From contig JAQGDQ010000725.1 of assembly GCA_030141605.1 (NCBI GenBank), forward strand, positions 20,001 to 84,000: a stretch of 64,000 nt of DNA, read 5' to 3'. Below the pieces are notes generated by a model. That model was not told the DNA's origin and searched no databases. It saw nothing but the letters and a program-made list of their open reading frames with translations. The stretch comes from Tubiluchus corallicola. Its lineage: Eukaryota; Priapulida; Priapulimorpha; Priapulimorphida; Tubiluchidae. The translations under genes and the position numbers were made by a program. This document shows, piece by piece, positions 1-11,603 of this stretch (within the stretch, counting starts at the first letter, position 1; the number at the start of each line of letters is the position of its first letter).

Positions 1-490
1 ATCATCATCTATCATCATCATCGTCATCACCATCATCACCATCATCATCATCATCATCATCACCATCAGCATCATCACCACCATCATCATCGTTGTCGTC
101 GTCGTCATCACCATCGTCTCATCATCATCAACACCACCACCATCATCATCGTCATCATCGTCATTATCATTATTATCATCGTCATTACCACCACCACCAT
201 TATCATCGTCGTCGTCGTCGTCGTCGTAGTTGTCGTCGTCATCACTCATCATCATCATCATCATCACCATTATCATCATCATCACCATCACTATCATCAT
301 CGTCATTACCACCACCACCATTATCATCGTCGTCGTCGTCGTCATTTATCACCATCGTCATCGTCCTCATCATCACTATAGCAGGAAAGATTATTGTCAT
401 GATTATCATCATCAAAATTCATTACCTCCTTAGTCACTACTGTAGTCAGAACGGTCGTCGTCACCGTCATCATCATCGTCGTTATAACTT
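1..490. repeat. Interrupted (ATC/CGT/ACC)n trinucleotide tract
   Basis: The window opens inside an impure trinucleotide tract of ATC, CGT and ACC steps. A block containing GTCATTACC, four ACC units and a run of CGT occurs at 181 and again at 302, so part of the tract was duplicated with a 121-bp offset. Overlapping open frames rich in His, Ser and Ile follow from the three-base period and are not evidence of a gene. The left edge is outside the window. Confidence 0.9.
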
Positions 491-1109
491 GTTGCTTGAT
501 CTGGGCTGATTAAATGGATGATACTTGATAGCCAAGGCAGGTAAGTTAAGGCGAATGAAGTCAGAAGGTCTTACGGAAATCGTTTTTTGAATACTGTAAA
601 ATTCGTACAGCTAAGCTTACACAAGCTCAGATGAAACATTGAAATGCATACCAGTTTCCTGGTTGTTTAGTGACTGTGTAGGCGGGCATGTCGAGAATAC
701 ACTTTGGTAGAAACTGCTGAAACACCAGAATAAGCTAAAATGTCTATAGTTTGGTAGAAATACCAGAATAAGCTAAAATGTCGTTCATATACTCAGATAG
801 TTAGTAGGTACCTTTCTGTGGTTCGTATTATTAAACATAACTAAGTTTTGCCATGTTTCAGTAGCGCTTGCATCTGTTTGAAGTTGTCGGTACAACCCAG
901 CTGTTAATTTGTGTCAGGCTGACATGGTCCTGTATAATGTTCTGCTACATCTACATGTGCGTTCCTGGTTTCATAGCATCATGGTTTTGTATGACTATCG
1001 TGAATTGATTTCACGTTTTTTCGACCACCCCTGTAGATGTATAGTTTAGTTGAACAGTACGTTACTGGAGTAGAACATTTAAAATTATTAAAACGTATGA
1101 AAGCTATTC
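491..1109. other. Unassigned single-copy-looking DNA
   Basis: No open frame, RNA gene or repeat was recognised here. A short phrase (accagaataagctaaaatg) occurs twice around 725-780, which is a small local duplication. Confidence 0.5.
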
Positions 1110-2645
1110 ATTGAGAAAAACCAAGGACGGCTTGTGAGAACAACTAAGGCTTATGAGAGCAACTAATGACGGCTTGTGAGAAAAACTAAGGACGGCTTGT
1201 AAGACAACTAATGACGGCTTGTGAGAGAAACTAAGGACGGCTTGTGAGAACAACTAAGAATGGCTTGTGAGAGCAACTAAGGACGGCTTGTAAGAACAAC
1301 TAAGGACGGCTTGTAAGACAACCAAGGACGGCTTGTGAGAACAACTAAGGACGGCTTGTGAGAGCAACTAAGGACGGCTTGTGAGAACAACTAAGGTCGG
1401 CTTGTGAGAACAACTAAGGACGGTTGTAAGAACAACTAAGGATGGCTTGTGAGAACAACTAAGGACGGCTTGTAAGACAACTACGGACGGCTTGTAAGAA
1501 CAACGTAGGACGGCTTGTAAGAACAACTAAGGATGGCTTGTGAGAACAACTAAGGACGGCTTGTGAGAACAACTAAGGACGGCTTGTAAGACAACTAAGG
1601 ACGGCTTGTAAGAACAACTAAGAATGGCTTGTGAGAACAACTAAGAATGGCTTGTGAGAACAACTAAGGACGGCTTGTGAGAACAACTAAGGTCGGCTTG
1701 TGAGAACAACTAAGGACGGCTTGTAAGAACAACTAAGGACGGCTTGTGAGAACAACTAAGGACGGCTTGTAAGAACAACTAAGGACGGCTTGTAAGAACA
1801 ACTAAGGACGGCTTGTAAGACAACTAAGGACGGCTTGTAAGACAACTAAAGACGGCTTGTAAGAACAACTAAGGACGGCTTGTGAGAACAACTAAGGCTT
1901 ATGAGAGCAACTAATGACGGCTTGTGAGAAAAACTAAGGACGGCTTGTAAGACAACTAATGACGGCTTGTGAGAGAAACTAAGGACGGCTTGTGAGAACA
2001 ACTAAGAATGGCTTGTGAGAGCAACTAAGGACGGCTTGTAAGAACAACTAAGGACGGCTTGTAAGACAACCAAGGACGGCTTGTGAGAACAACTAAGGAC
2101 GGCTTGTGAGAGCAACTAAGGACGGCTTGTGAGAACAACTAAGGTCGGCTTGTGAGAACAACTAAGGACGGTTGTAAGAACAACTAAGGATGGCTTGTGA
2201 GAACAACTAAGGACGGCTTGTAAGACAACTACGGACGGCTTGTAAGAACAACGTAGGACGGCTTGTAAGAACAACTAAGGATGGCTTGTGAGAACAACTA
2301 AGGACGGCTTATGAGAACAACTAAGGACGGCTTGTAAGACAACTAAGGACGGCTTGTAAGAACAACTAAGAATGGCTTGTGAGAACAACTAAGAATGGCT
2401 TGTGAGAACAACTAAGGACGGCTTGTGAGAACAACTAAGGTCGGCTTGTGAGAACAACTAAGGACGGCTTGTAAGAACAACTAAGGACGGCTTGTGAGAA
2501 CAACTAAGGACGGCTTGTAAGAACAACTAAGGACGGCTTGTAAGAACAACTAAGGACGGCTTGTAAGACAACTAAGGACGGCTTGTAAGACAACTAAAGA
2601 CGGCTTGTAAGAACAACTAAGGACGGCTTGTGAGAACAACTAAGG
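1110..2645. repeat. 23-bp minisatellite built from two 748-bp blocks
   Basis: The unit is about 23 bp (aacaactaaggacggcttg followed by tgag or taag), with shorter 21-22-bp variants. The irregular phrase ctaaggcttatgagag occurs at 1144 and 1892, and the order of variant units between them is repeated almost base for base. The array is therefore two tandem higher-order blocks of about 748 bp (about 1142-1889 and 1890-2638). Only isolated differences are visible, such as gtgagaac near 1563 against atgagaac near 2311. It reads as a recent block duplication of an older minisatellite. No coding potential. Confidence 0.95.
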
Positions 2646-3343
2646 ACAGTTTGGATAACAGTTCGCGTGCACCTTCCCACTTACTGCATGCGTAGATTAG
2701 ATGCTCTCTTTTTCTCTCTGTCTGCAATTTTTCTGCACGTTGATTATTTAAAGCAAAGTTCAAGCCTTCTGGGAAGTTAGCCTTACATCAGTGTTTATGA
2801 AAAATGTTAGAATGATCTAGTTATAAAAGAACGATAAACGCTTCGTGTAATTAGTAAAATCACTTTAAAGTCTCAATCATTTCGTGCTTGCACGCTCCCA
2901 TTTGAACACCCATTCGCCCATTCTTCCACCAGTGACGTCATTCGTCGGCTGAAGAAAAGCATCTCAATGTAAATTTATGTCAAAGTATAATAAGTTTGTA
3001 TAAAAAATTAGACAGCTAATTGTGTGATGTTTTTCATTGAAAACTTGAATTAGTTTAAGCTGAACGCATTTACCGAGAGCCACGATGGGCTTACGAAAAG
3101 TCACGAAGTCCACCCGTTACGTCATAATTTTCAAATTCTTTGTGACCACCACGGAGCTTGAAACTGTCTATACAGCGATAGGGTAAATTAGTTTTACTAT
3201 TTACAGACATCTTTTTGCAAATTTCTTTGTTACATTTTTCTACGTTTGAGGGATAACAGCAAAATAAACCCATAATTTTTTTTTGCTAAGTGAGAAGTCC
3301 TTTTCTTTAATTTAACAGAGTAAAAATTTCCTCTGTATGAAGA
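2646..3343. other. Unassigned DNA with a dispersed ~80-bp segment
   Basis: No gene seen. The part at about 3190-3275 (tttgcaaatttctttgttac, then ggataacagcaaaataaacc) resembles 42970-43030 and the units of the 72-bp repeat at 43 kb, so it is a fragment of a dispersed repeat. Confidence 0.5.
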
Positions 3344-6088
3344 ACTGACTAAGTGAACCGCCTCCTCTCGTGGCAGTCAACACACACAGAGATGCACCCC
3401 AACAACCCTTTCACCATGTTCTACTGACTAAGTGAACCGCCTCCTCTCGTGGCGGTCGACACACACAGAGATGCACCCCAACAACCCTTCCACCATGTTC
3501 TACTGACTAAGTGAACCGCCTCCTCTCGTGGCGGTCAACACACACAGAGATGCACCCCAACAACCCTTCCACCATGTTCTACTGACTAAGTGAACCGCCT
3601 CCTCTCGTGGCGGTCAACACACACAGAGATGCACCCCAACAACCCTTCCACCATGTTCTACAGACTAAGTGAACCGCCCCCTCTCGTGGCAGTCGACACA
3701 CACAGAGATGCACCCCAACAGCCCTTCCACCATGTTCTACTGACTAAGTGAACCGCCATCTCTCGTGGCGGTCGACACACACAGAGATGCACCCCAACAG
3801 CCCTTCCACCATGTTCTACTGACTAAGTGAACCGCCACCTCTCGTGGCGGTAGACACACACAGAGATGCACCCCAACAACCCTTTCACCATGTTCTACTG
3901 ACTAAGTGAGCCGCCACCTCTCGTGGCGGTAGACACACACAGAGATGCACCCCAACAACCCTTTCACCATGTTCTACTGACTAAGTGAACCGCCCCCTCT
4001 CGTGGCGGTCGACACACACAGAGATGCACCCCAACAACCCTTCCACCATGTTCTACTGACTAAGTGAACCGCCTCCTCTCGTGGCGGTCGACACACACAG
4101 AGATGCACCCCAACAACCCTTCCACCATGTTCTACTGACTAAGTGAACCGCCTCCTCTCGTGGCGGTCGACACACACAGAGATGCACCCGAACAACCCTT
4201 CCACCATGTTCTACTGACTAAGTGAACAGCCACCTCTCGTGGCGGTCGACACACACAGAGATGCACCCAACAGTCCTTCCACCTTGTTCTACTAACTAAG
4301 TGAACTGACTCCTCTCGTGGCGGTCGACACACACAGAGATGTACCCCAACTGCCCTTCCACCATGTGCTACTGACTAAGTGAACCGCCACCTCTCGTGGC
4401 GGTAGACACACACAGAGATGCACCCCAACAACCCTTCCACCATGTTCTACTGACTAAGTGAACCGCCTCCTCTCGTGGCGGTCAACACACACAGAGATGC
4501 ACCCCAACAACCATTCCACCATGTTCTACTGACTAAGTGAACCGCCCCCTCTCGTGGCAGTCGACACACACAGAGATGCACCCCAACAACCCTTCCACCA
4601 TGTTCTACTGACTAAGTGAACCGCCACCTCTCGTGGCGGTAGACACACACAGAGATGCACCCCAACAACCCTTCCACCATGTTCTACTGACTAAGTGAAC
4701 CGCCTCCTCTCGTGGCGCTCGACACACACAGAGATGCACCCCAACAACCCTTCCACCATGTTCTACTGACTAACTGAACCGCCTCTTCTCGTGGCGGTCG
4801 ACACACACAGAGATGCACCCCAACAACCCTTCCACCATGTTCTACTGACTAAGTGAACCGCCCCCTCTCGTGGCGGTCGACACACACAGATATGCACCCC
4901 AACAACCCTTTCACCATGTTCTACTGACTAAGTGAGCCGCCACCTCTCGTGGCGGTAGACACACACAGAGATGTACCCCAACAGCCCTTCCACCATGTTC
5001 TACTGACTAAGTGAACCGCCCCCTCTCGTGGCGGTAGACACACACAGAGATGCACCCCAACAACCCTTCCACAATGTTCTACTGACTAAGTGAGCCGCCA
5101 CCTCTCGTGGCGGTAGACACACACAGAGATGTACCCCAGCAGCCCTTCCACCATGTTCTACTGACTAAGTGAACCGCCCCCTCTCGTGACGGTAGACACA
5201 CACAGAGATGCACCCCAACAACCCTTCCACAATGTTCTACTGACTAAGTGAACCGCCCCCTCTCGTGGCGGTCAACACACACAGAGATGCACCCCAACAA
5301 CCCTTCCACCATGTTCTACTGACTAAGTGAACCGCCCCCTCTCGTGGCAGTCGACACACACAGAGATGCACCCCAACAACCCTTCCACCATGTTCTACTG
5401 ACTAAGTGAGCCGCCACCTCTCGTGGCAGTCGACACACACAGAGATGCACCCCAACAACCCTTTCACCATGTTCTACTGACTAAGTGAGCCGCCACCTCT
5501 CGTGGCGGTAGACACACACAGAGATGCATCCCAACAACCCTTCCACCATGTTCTACTGACTAAATGAACCGCCTCCTCTCGTGGCGCTCGACACACACAG
5601 AGATGCACCCCAACAACCCGTCCACCATGTTCTACTGACTAACTGAACCGCCTCTTCTCGTGGCGGTCGACACACACAGAGATGCACCCCAACAACCCTT
5701 CCACCATGTTCTACTGACTAAGTGAACCGCCCCCTCTCGTGGCGGTCGACACACACAGAGATGCACCCCAACAACCCTTCCACCATGTTCTACTGACCAA
5801 GTGAACCGCCACCTCTCGTGGCGGTCGACACACACAGATATGCACCCCAACAACCCTTTCACCATGTTCTACTGACTAAGTGAGCCGCCACCTCTCGTGG
5901 CGGTAGACACACACAGAGATGTACCCCAACAGCCCTTCCACCATGTTCTACTGACTAAGTGAACCGCCCCCTCTCGTGGCGGTAGACACACACAGAGATG
6001 CACCCCAACAACCCTTCCACAATGTTCTACTGACTAAGTGAACCGCCCCCTCTCGTGGCGGTCGACACACACAGAGATGCACCCCAAA
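3344..6088. repeat. 79-bp satellite, about 35 tandem copies
   Basis: Units begin ctgactaagtgaaccgcc and recur every 79 bp (for example 3424, 3503). Divergence is mostly single-base. Many units contain the inverted repeat CCGCCAC, CTCTC loop, GTGGCGG, a perfect 7-bp stem. Other units carry cctcctc or cccctc in the left arm, which weakens the stem. Minus-strand frames that read like CVSTATRGGG are translations of the repeat, not proteins. The last unit breaks off at about 6088. Confidence 0.97.
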
Positions 6089-6807
6089 GCAAAGTGCATG
6101 TCTGTAAAAACTCTTGCACCAGTTTTTAGTCATCCAGTTACATTCTGGGACGCATCAAATCCTCTGCGTCTGTCATCTCCGTGGGTTGGGAATTCACTGT
6201 GTGTTTGACTCGCACGTCATCGCCCCATACTCCTATCTACGGTGGCGCAAAAGCGCCGACTCGTGTTTATAACAGATGTTTTCTGTTCTGTCTGCCTCTT
6301 TCTGACTAAGGACCACAAGAGTAGCAACAATCAACAGCCTCCCAGTGAAAAACCCGAGAAGATGGTGTGAATTGAGGATCGCGCATCTGCCGTCCGTGGA
6401 GGATCTAGAACGGATTTCTTCCCCTTTTTTACTCTTCACAGTTTCAGGATGTATCCAGAAGTGGCTATCCACAAATGCATATGCAGCTCATAAATTACAG
6501 ACAAATAATTTGATTATAACGGAATTTAATTTCTTAATTTGGCAAGGGTATCGTTTGTAACGGCTTTGCATTTTGTACGTAGTTGGGATGAGTTTTTGTA
6601 GTGCTGACTGCCGACGTTGTAACATCAGTTTCAAAAACATTCCAAAGTCGAATCAAAGTTAGAACAAACTTAAAAAAACGGGAAAGTTGTCGGACGTGAA
6701 TTTGTGGTTGAACTCCCAAATTCGATCGATGTATTTATTGATCAGATACTTTTCCCCATGAGCATTCTAGGCAAACGGAATACGAAGGTCTCATATTTTA
6801 TAAGTGT
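6089..6807. other. Unassigned DNA
   Basis: Short open frames occur on both strands (for example 6233-6472 minus, 6345-6560 plus) but show no recognisable domain and no splice or codon signature I can support. Nothing else recognised. Confidence 0.4.
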
Positions 6808-6825
6808 AAGTCCGTTTAATAATCA

Positions 6826-7323
6826 ACCTAGCCACTGGGGGGGGGGGGGGTAAGCCAGCCCAACTCAGTGCCGGTCCCTCCCAAGCCCGGATAAATAGGG
6901 AGGGTTAGGGTCAAGAAGGGCATCTGCGTGTAAAAACTGCGCCAAAACCGATGAACGAGTCGGTGAGACTTAAAGGGAAAGTCCACAAAGAAGTGGTCAG
7001 ACCCGCTCTAATCTGTGGAATGGAAGCAGCTTCTCCAAAGAAGACCGAAGAGAAGAAAATGGGTGTGGTGGAGATGAGGATGTTGAGATGGATGGTGGAA
7101 ATAACAAGAAGAGATAAATTAGAAATAATAATATCAGAGGAACAGTAAAAGTAGTGGAAGCCTCGTAAGATTGCGATGGTATGGACACCTGAAAAGAAGA
7201 GTTGGTGAAGATCATGCGGGAAGGGAAGACATAAATGAAGAGATGGTCAACAACAGGAATGTGTAGAGAAAACTCATTCACAACGACGACCCCGCATAGG
7301 GAAAAGCTGGGAAGAAGAAGAAG
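6826..7323 (+). mobile_element. RTE-like LINE 3' fragment with 18-bp target-site duplication
   Basis: The fragment encodes the C-terminal part of a reverse-transcriptase ORF: KGKVHKEVVRPALICGMEA, then VVEMRMLRWM (6960-7148). After a frame change comes RLRWYGHLKRR (about 7169-7200) and remnants of the usual LI..DDP tail. The 3' end runs cgaccccgcatagggaaaag then (GAA)n, as in RTE-type LINEs and their SINEs. The insertion is flanked by aagtccgtttaataatca (6808-6825) and aagtccgtttagtaatca (7324-7341), one mismatch in 18. Upstream of the coding part, 6850-6945 resembles the GTGCCGGTCCC...AAGCCCGG...AAGGGCATC module I know from RTE-related SINE/LINE ends. The copy is 5'-truncated, frameshifted and dead. 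Confidence 0.85.
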
Positions 7324-7341
7324 AAGTCCGTTTAGTAATCA

Positions 7342-7727
7342 GACACTGAACGTAGCTACGCAAACATTCGAGTGATGAGTAATCCTTTTTAGTGTAAGCA
7401 GGTATATTATGTCATTCGATTGTTTCCAACGTTTTCTCTATATCTTACCTTAAGATTTTCTTTTAGGTATAGATTATCTTATCTATATCTAAAACAATTA
7501 AGCAGTAATTAATGGCGTTTCCTAAACTTTTGCTAATCATTATTCTTATTGCTGAAACGTCAACATTTTAATTTAAACTTTATTTATTTATAGTGAAATT
7601 ACAAAACAGACTGCGTCTGATACAGGTATCTCCACGGTGCAAGTGCTAAGTACAAAGTGTTAATACAAGAATGTACAACCAATATAACACTTCGTTAGAT
7701 CAAACAGATACATAATATTACAATCAA
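7342..7727. other. Unassigned AT-rich DNA
   Basis: No gene seen. The phrase tttatttatttatag at about 7580 resembles the reversed polyadenylation end of a LINE, but nothing more supports that. Confidence 0.4.
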
Positions 7728-7731
7728 TTAA

Positions 7732-8378
7732 AGAAAGACAGCATGATTTTTCGTAAAGTACCACGTTCACAAGTCCGATAAAAAGTATACATTTTAACAC
7801 TTAATACTACTGCAAAAGCATTTCTGATAATTAAATAATAGATTAAAAAATTAATGGCAGGCGAGCCCAATTATTGATGGCATCACAAACAAACATAATT
7901 TTCAACAACAAAAACATTCCACGTGCGTGTTGCACGTGTTTGCGAAAGTGAAGTGCTGTGATACTCTAAGATATTCAGTGTGTTGTACTAAAACGCCTTC
8001 CTGTATTTCGGAAACGCATTACACAAAAAATAACTGCTAGACCTCTCAATTCAGATGTGTTAGTTTATGACGTACGGCACACATTCGACAACTCATGCGT
8101 GACCACAGCGGTAAACTTAAAATTTTAATTTCTATGTTGAAACTTGCCTATTTTCAGCAGTTGCTGTGCAATGCGTTTCCAAAATAAAGGCGCTGGTGCC
8201 CGTCTAACATGCGAATGGTGAAATGCACGTAACAGGGAAGAACTAGTGACGCGAATTGTGTTTGTTTGGTAATAATTCTTTGGCGTAAGTCATTTTTGAA
8301 AAAATTGTATGTTTTCTTTCAATATCTTAAAGAGTAGATTGTATTGAACTACAGTTTAAGATTGGGTCCGGTTTTGCT
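7732..8378 (-). mobile_element. Family A TTAA-flanked element with inverted core
   Basis: The copy lies between TTAA at 7728-7731 and TTAA at 8379-8382. The tips are AGAAAGACAGCATGATTTTT on the left and the complement of AGCAAAACCGGACCC on the right. Both outer parts match, in reverse orientation, the copy at 51600-52187. The central part at about 7995-8155 (from tgtatttcggaaacgcatt to aaacttgcctattttcagc) runs in the opposite direction to the flanks compared with the copies at 10.3 and 54 kb. No transposase frame is present, so it is non-autonomous. Assignment to a TTAA-inserting (piggyBac-like) group is inference from the target site. Confidence 0.8.
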
Positions 8379-8639
8379 TTAAAACAAAAGAGTGAAGCAA
8401 ACTTGAAAAAAATTAATATCTTTTTAATAAATAAGGTTTTCGTTAGAAATTTTTTTTTGAGCAACTGAAAAAGAAATGGTCTTAATCCTAATGTAACAAA
8501 ACCAGTTAGAAAAGCTTTCAAAAATTTGCACTACAGAAGATGTTTAAATCCAAATATTTTTCTTAGATGATGATTAATATGAACTGTGGCATTTTCATTT
8601 TCAAGAAATATTATTCTAGCGAAAGGGGGGGTGGGGTAA

Positions 8640-8847
8640 AAAGGGTACCCAAAGTAGGTTTAAGAAAAATCGCTTTAAAAATTATGTTGCTTTATAGCAA
8701 TTTTGTGCGTATATCGTACTCGCGTTGAAATAATTTTTTGTCTGTTTTAGTTTTAAATTTTTGCTATGTACACAAGCAAACTTAACCGCTAAGAAAACAT
8801 GGATAAATATAGAAACCATGGAAATCTTGTGAAAAAATTTGTTTTAA
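8640..8847 (-). mobile_element. Partial second copy of family B end plus linker
   Basis: Bases about 8645-8720 (gggtacccaaagtagg ... gcgtatatcgtactcg) repeat the family B end also found at about 8863-8940. The stretch 8765-8847 matches, as reverse complement, the sequence that follows the family D insertion at 21458-21545. The family B copies here and at 20 kb therefore share an outer flank and may descend from one composite ancestor. Confidence 0.6.
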
Positions 8848-9941
8848 CGGCCAAGAAAATGGGTACCTGAAGTAGATTTCAGAAAAACGTCTTAAAAAAT
8901 TATATTACTTTATAGCATTTTATGCGTACATCGCATTTTAAATCTCCCGCAATACTGTTCCGACGGCGCCATTACATGACGTCATGTACGTACAACGTAA
9001 ATCAGGGGAAGAAAAGACAATGTTAAATTATGTCCCAAAGAACTTTCCGTGCAAAGTTATGTTACTTATCATTTCGATTACATGCTTGAAAGACATATGT
9101 AACTAGAAAAGAAAATTATCAATTATTTAAAGTCTTTTCACCAGTTGGTAAAATGTCGATGACTCACCTCCAGGGTGCACCACACACTAACCAAAAAACG
9201 CATTTTTAATCTTATTGACAAGATACAGTAATTTAAAATCTTACTGAGTTAGTGACGTGTGCGCTACGAATGCTCTGATTATGATTTCAAACTTCACTCA
9301 ACTTTATCGAAACTTGTTTCAAATGACCTGTCGCCAAAATGGCTACGCCTAACGGTCATCTCGGGAGATTAAATTTACGTGTTTTATACAGCGTTACTGC
9401 CGACGCAAGCTCTGTTTGCAAAAAGGCAATATGTAAGTGGCATAACATGTCAAAACGAATTTTAATCTTTATGTAAATCGGACAATATTGGAGCATCATC
9501 GGAGAAGCTTCACAAGAATGCGTCTTCAGTCACATAGGCTGGGGATAGAAACGGGTAGATGGGCGAGACAGCCAAGGAAAATTAGGTTATGTCCTTGTGG
9601 GGACATTCAAACTGACAAACACGTTATACAGGCACGCCCCCTAACATCAAATATTAGAAACTGCTACGACAATGTAAACTTTGCTGATTTAACTCACTTC
9701 TTTGAGCACACTAATTGTCATATAGTATCTTATGAAACTGTTATGCAACTTTTATGCTAATGTACCTTGTATGCATAACACTGTTTTTAATGCTATAACC
9801 TTGAGTAGGAAATGTACGTAAAGTGACATTTGGACTAAAATCACTAATGTATCGATTGTGACATTTACCTCGTTCCTCGTGTATACATGTAACTTGTTTT
9901 AGTCAATAAACTACATACATAAATGGAGAGCTTCTTGTGCT
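8848..9941 (-). mobile_element. Family B TTAA-flanked element interrupted by a LINE
   Basis: Left flank TTAA at 8844-8847, then CGGCCAAGAAAATGGGTACC. Right end TTCTTGTGCT followed by TTAA at 9942-9945. The body matches, in reverse, 20324-20992 and 50081-50558, including the phrases cctccagggtgcacca and ttatacagcgttactgccga. Without the LINE at about 9478-9920 the element would be about 650 bp. It has no open frame of its own. Confidence 0.75.
9478..9920 (+). mobile_element. 5'-truncated LINE tail nested in family B
   Basis: The frame 9488-9760 encodes the C-terminus of a LINE reverse transcriptase: RMRLQSHRLGIETGRW, then a cysteine pair LCPCGDIQTDKHVIQ, the zinc-knuckle-like tail seen in many animal LINEs. 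A 3' UTR follows, ending ttttagtcaataaactacat. The flanks read gtaaatcgg on the left and ataaatgga on the right, an imperfect duplication of family B sequence. Compare the uninterrupted copy at 50 kb, where the two sides are contiguous. Not functional. Confidence 0.75.
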
Positions 9942-9945
9942 TTAA

Positions 9946-10250
9946 GCGGCTGTAACGCTATTTTATGAAATAGAATTCTAGTGGTGAATGCAGTAACGAT
10001 GCACTAATGCTAAAGACTTCGTAGTAATGCCAAAAACAATAATGGCGCTTACTGCTCATCAACTGGTGTTGTTGATGCGCATAAATCAAGGGTCTCGGCT
10101 CAAGAGAACATCTCTGAAACCTCTTGGGCAGAGACGGCATATGCATGGCAATAAATTACAAGAGCTGTAATGGATTCTTAATGCAAGGACTTGGACTTGG
10201 ACCTACTTATAGGAATCCCAGAATGCACCTGCTGTGTGCGATACTTAATG
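9946..10250. other. Unassigned DNA
   Basis: No gene or repeat recognised; a 62-codon minus-strand frame (9958-10146) has no recognisable feature. Confidence 0.4.
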
Positions 10251-10967
10251 TAAAAAAGACGATTTTTCATGCCCTGTCCCGTTTTGAAGTACGGTAAAAT
10301 GTACACATTTAAGATATATAACAATGCCTAAGCATTTCTGATAATTTAATAACAGGTTAAAAAGTTAATTAGTTGTGGGCGAACCGGACGTCACAAACGA
10401 ACACAATTTTCAAGAGCACAAACTATTCCATGAACGCTTTGAAACCGCTTGCCAGAGCGAAAATTGAAGCACAGCGCTACTGTACAAATACCAGTGTAAT
10501 ATACAAAAACTCGGCAAGTTTTAAGATAAAAATTTAAAATTTCTAATTTACCGCTATGCTCACGCATGAGCCGTCGAACGTTTGTATTACGTCATAAACG
10601 CAGAGCTCTGAACTGAAAGGTACAGCACCTGTTTTCATGTAATGCGTTTCCGAAATGCAGGTGCTAGTGCCTGTCTAACTAGCGAATGGTGAAATGCATG
10701 TAACAGCTAAGAACTAGCCACGGGAACACGAAATGACTTTTGTGTGGTAATAATTCTTTCACGTAAGTCATTCTTATATATATATATAATAATCTTTATT
10801 CGCCATTAAAATACATTGGTAATCACTGATAAAAACTTTACAGAGATGATCAATCAGTGTTAGTTAATAAAAACTTACACGGCTAAAGAACTAGTATGTT
10901 TCCTTCCAATATTTTAAAGAGTAGATTATTTTGACCTACAATTTAGGATTTGGTCCGGGTTTCCTTT
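10251..10967 (-). mobile_element. Family A element with ~115-bp internal insertion
   Basis: The copy matches family A in reverse, from aaaaagacgatttttcatgc to ttggtccgggtttccttta. TTAA lies nearby at 10245-10248 on the left; the right tip reads TTTACG, so that duplication is lost. At about 10773-10888 the alignment to other copies is broken by (TA)n followed by taataatctttattcgcc and about 90 bp more. This resembles a short retroelement tail in reverse (complement of AATAAAG). Confidence 0.75.
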
Positions 10968-10985
10968 ACGCCTACATCACGAGTA

Positions 10986-11050
10986 CAGGACCGGCTCTAC
11001 CATTAGGCAAACTAGGCAGTTGCCTAAGGCGCCAAGTTTTGGAAGTAGTT
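10986..11050 (+). mobile_element. hAT-like transposon terminus (fragment)
   Basis: The stretch begins CAGGACCGGCTCTACCATTA and continues aggcaaactaggcagttgcc, the kind of end (CAGGGCCGGC..., GGCAAACTAGGCA) I associate with hAT elements. The same phrase occurs at 26792. No matching right end or 8-bp duplication was found, so the element limit is unknown. Confidence 0.5.
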
Positions 11051-11600
11051 CTTTAATTTTAAGGATCAGCATAAGTAATAACCCATATGTATAATTTTCC
11101 AGTGCTTTAAAAGAAGTAAACTGCTTGAACTATTTTATTGTTAAAATGTATGATAAGTATGTTTAAGTTTAGTATAAGTAATAACATATTCTTCAGTGAA
11201 CAACACTTTAAATGAAATGAATTACTTGCGTTTTTTTCTGTCAAAATGTACGATTCACGTCAGTGTCTTCCGGTTCCGGTTCCGGGTCCGATACTTTCTA
11301 CTTTTGCTTTACCAGGCTTCCTAAGAATATGTCGTTTCATTTAGATATTATTGACGAGTTACGTTGATTTTACCCACAGTTTATATTGTACGCGTAGAAC
11401 TAAATGAATAAAAGAATATAAAAATGGTTCCTGGCTTTGGCTTTTATTTAATTATGACAGATGAACCTATGAGAATCGATGCCGTCAGACGAGAAATGAA
11501 TGGTAAAATGTTGGCGAACATTGAAAACAGCAAAAAGATTTGCTAATGAAGTGTTTGCAACCAGAGCAGAGTGACGGTTGTGAAGATGATGAAGCTAGTG
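11051..11600. other. Unassigned AT-rich DNA
   Basis: No gene recognised. It may include the body of the hAT-like fragment to its left. Confidence 0.4.
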
Positions 11601-11603
11601 AGA

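Noticed and set aside
1110-2645. CRISPR-like direct repeats
   Set aside because: The units are contiguous with no unique spacers, and the DNA is eukaryotic. The same applies to all other arrays here.
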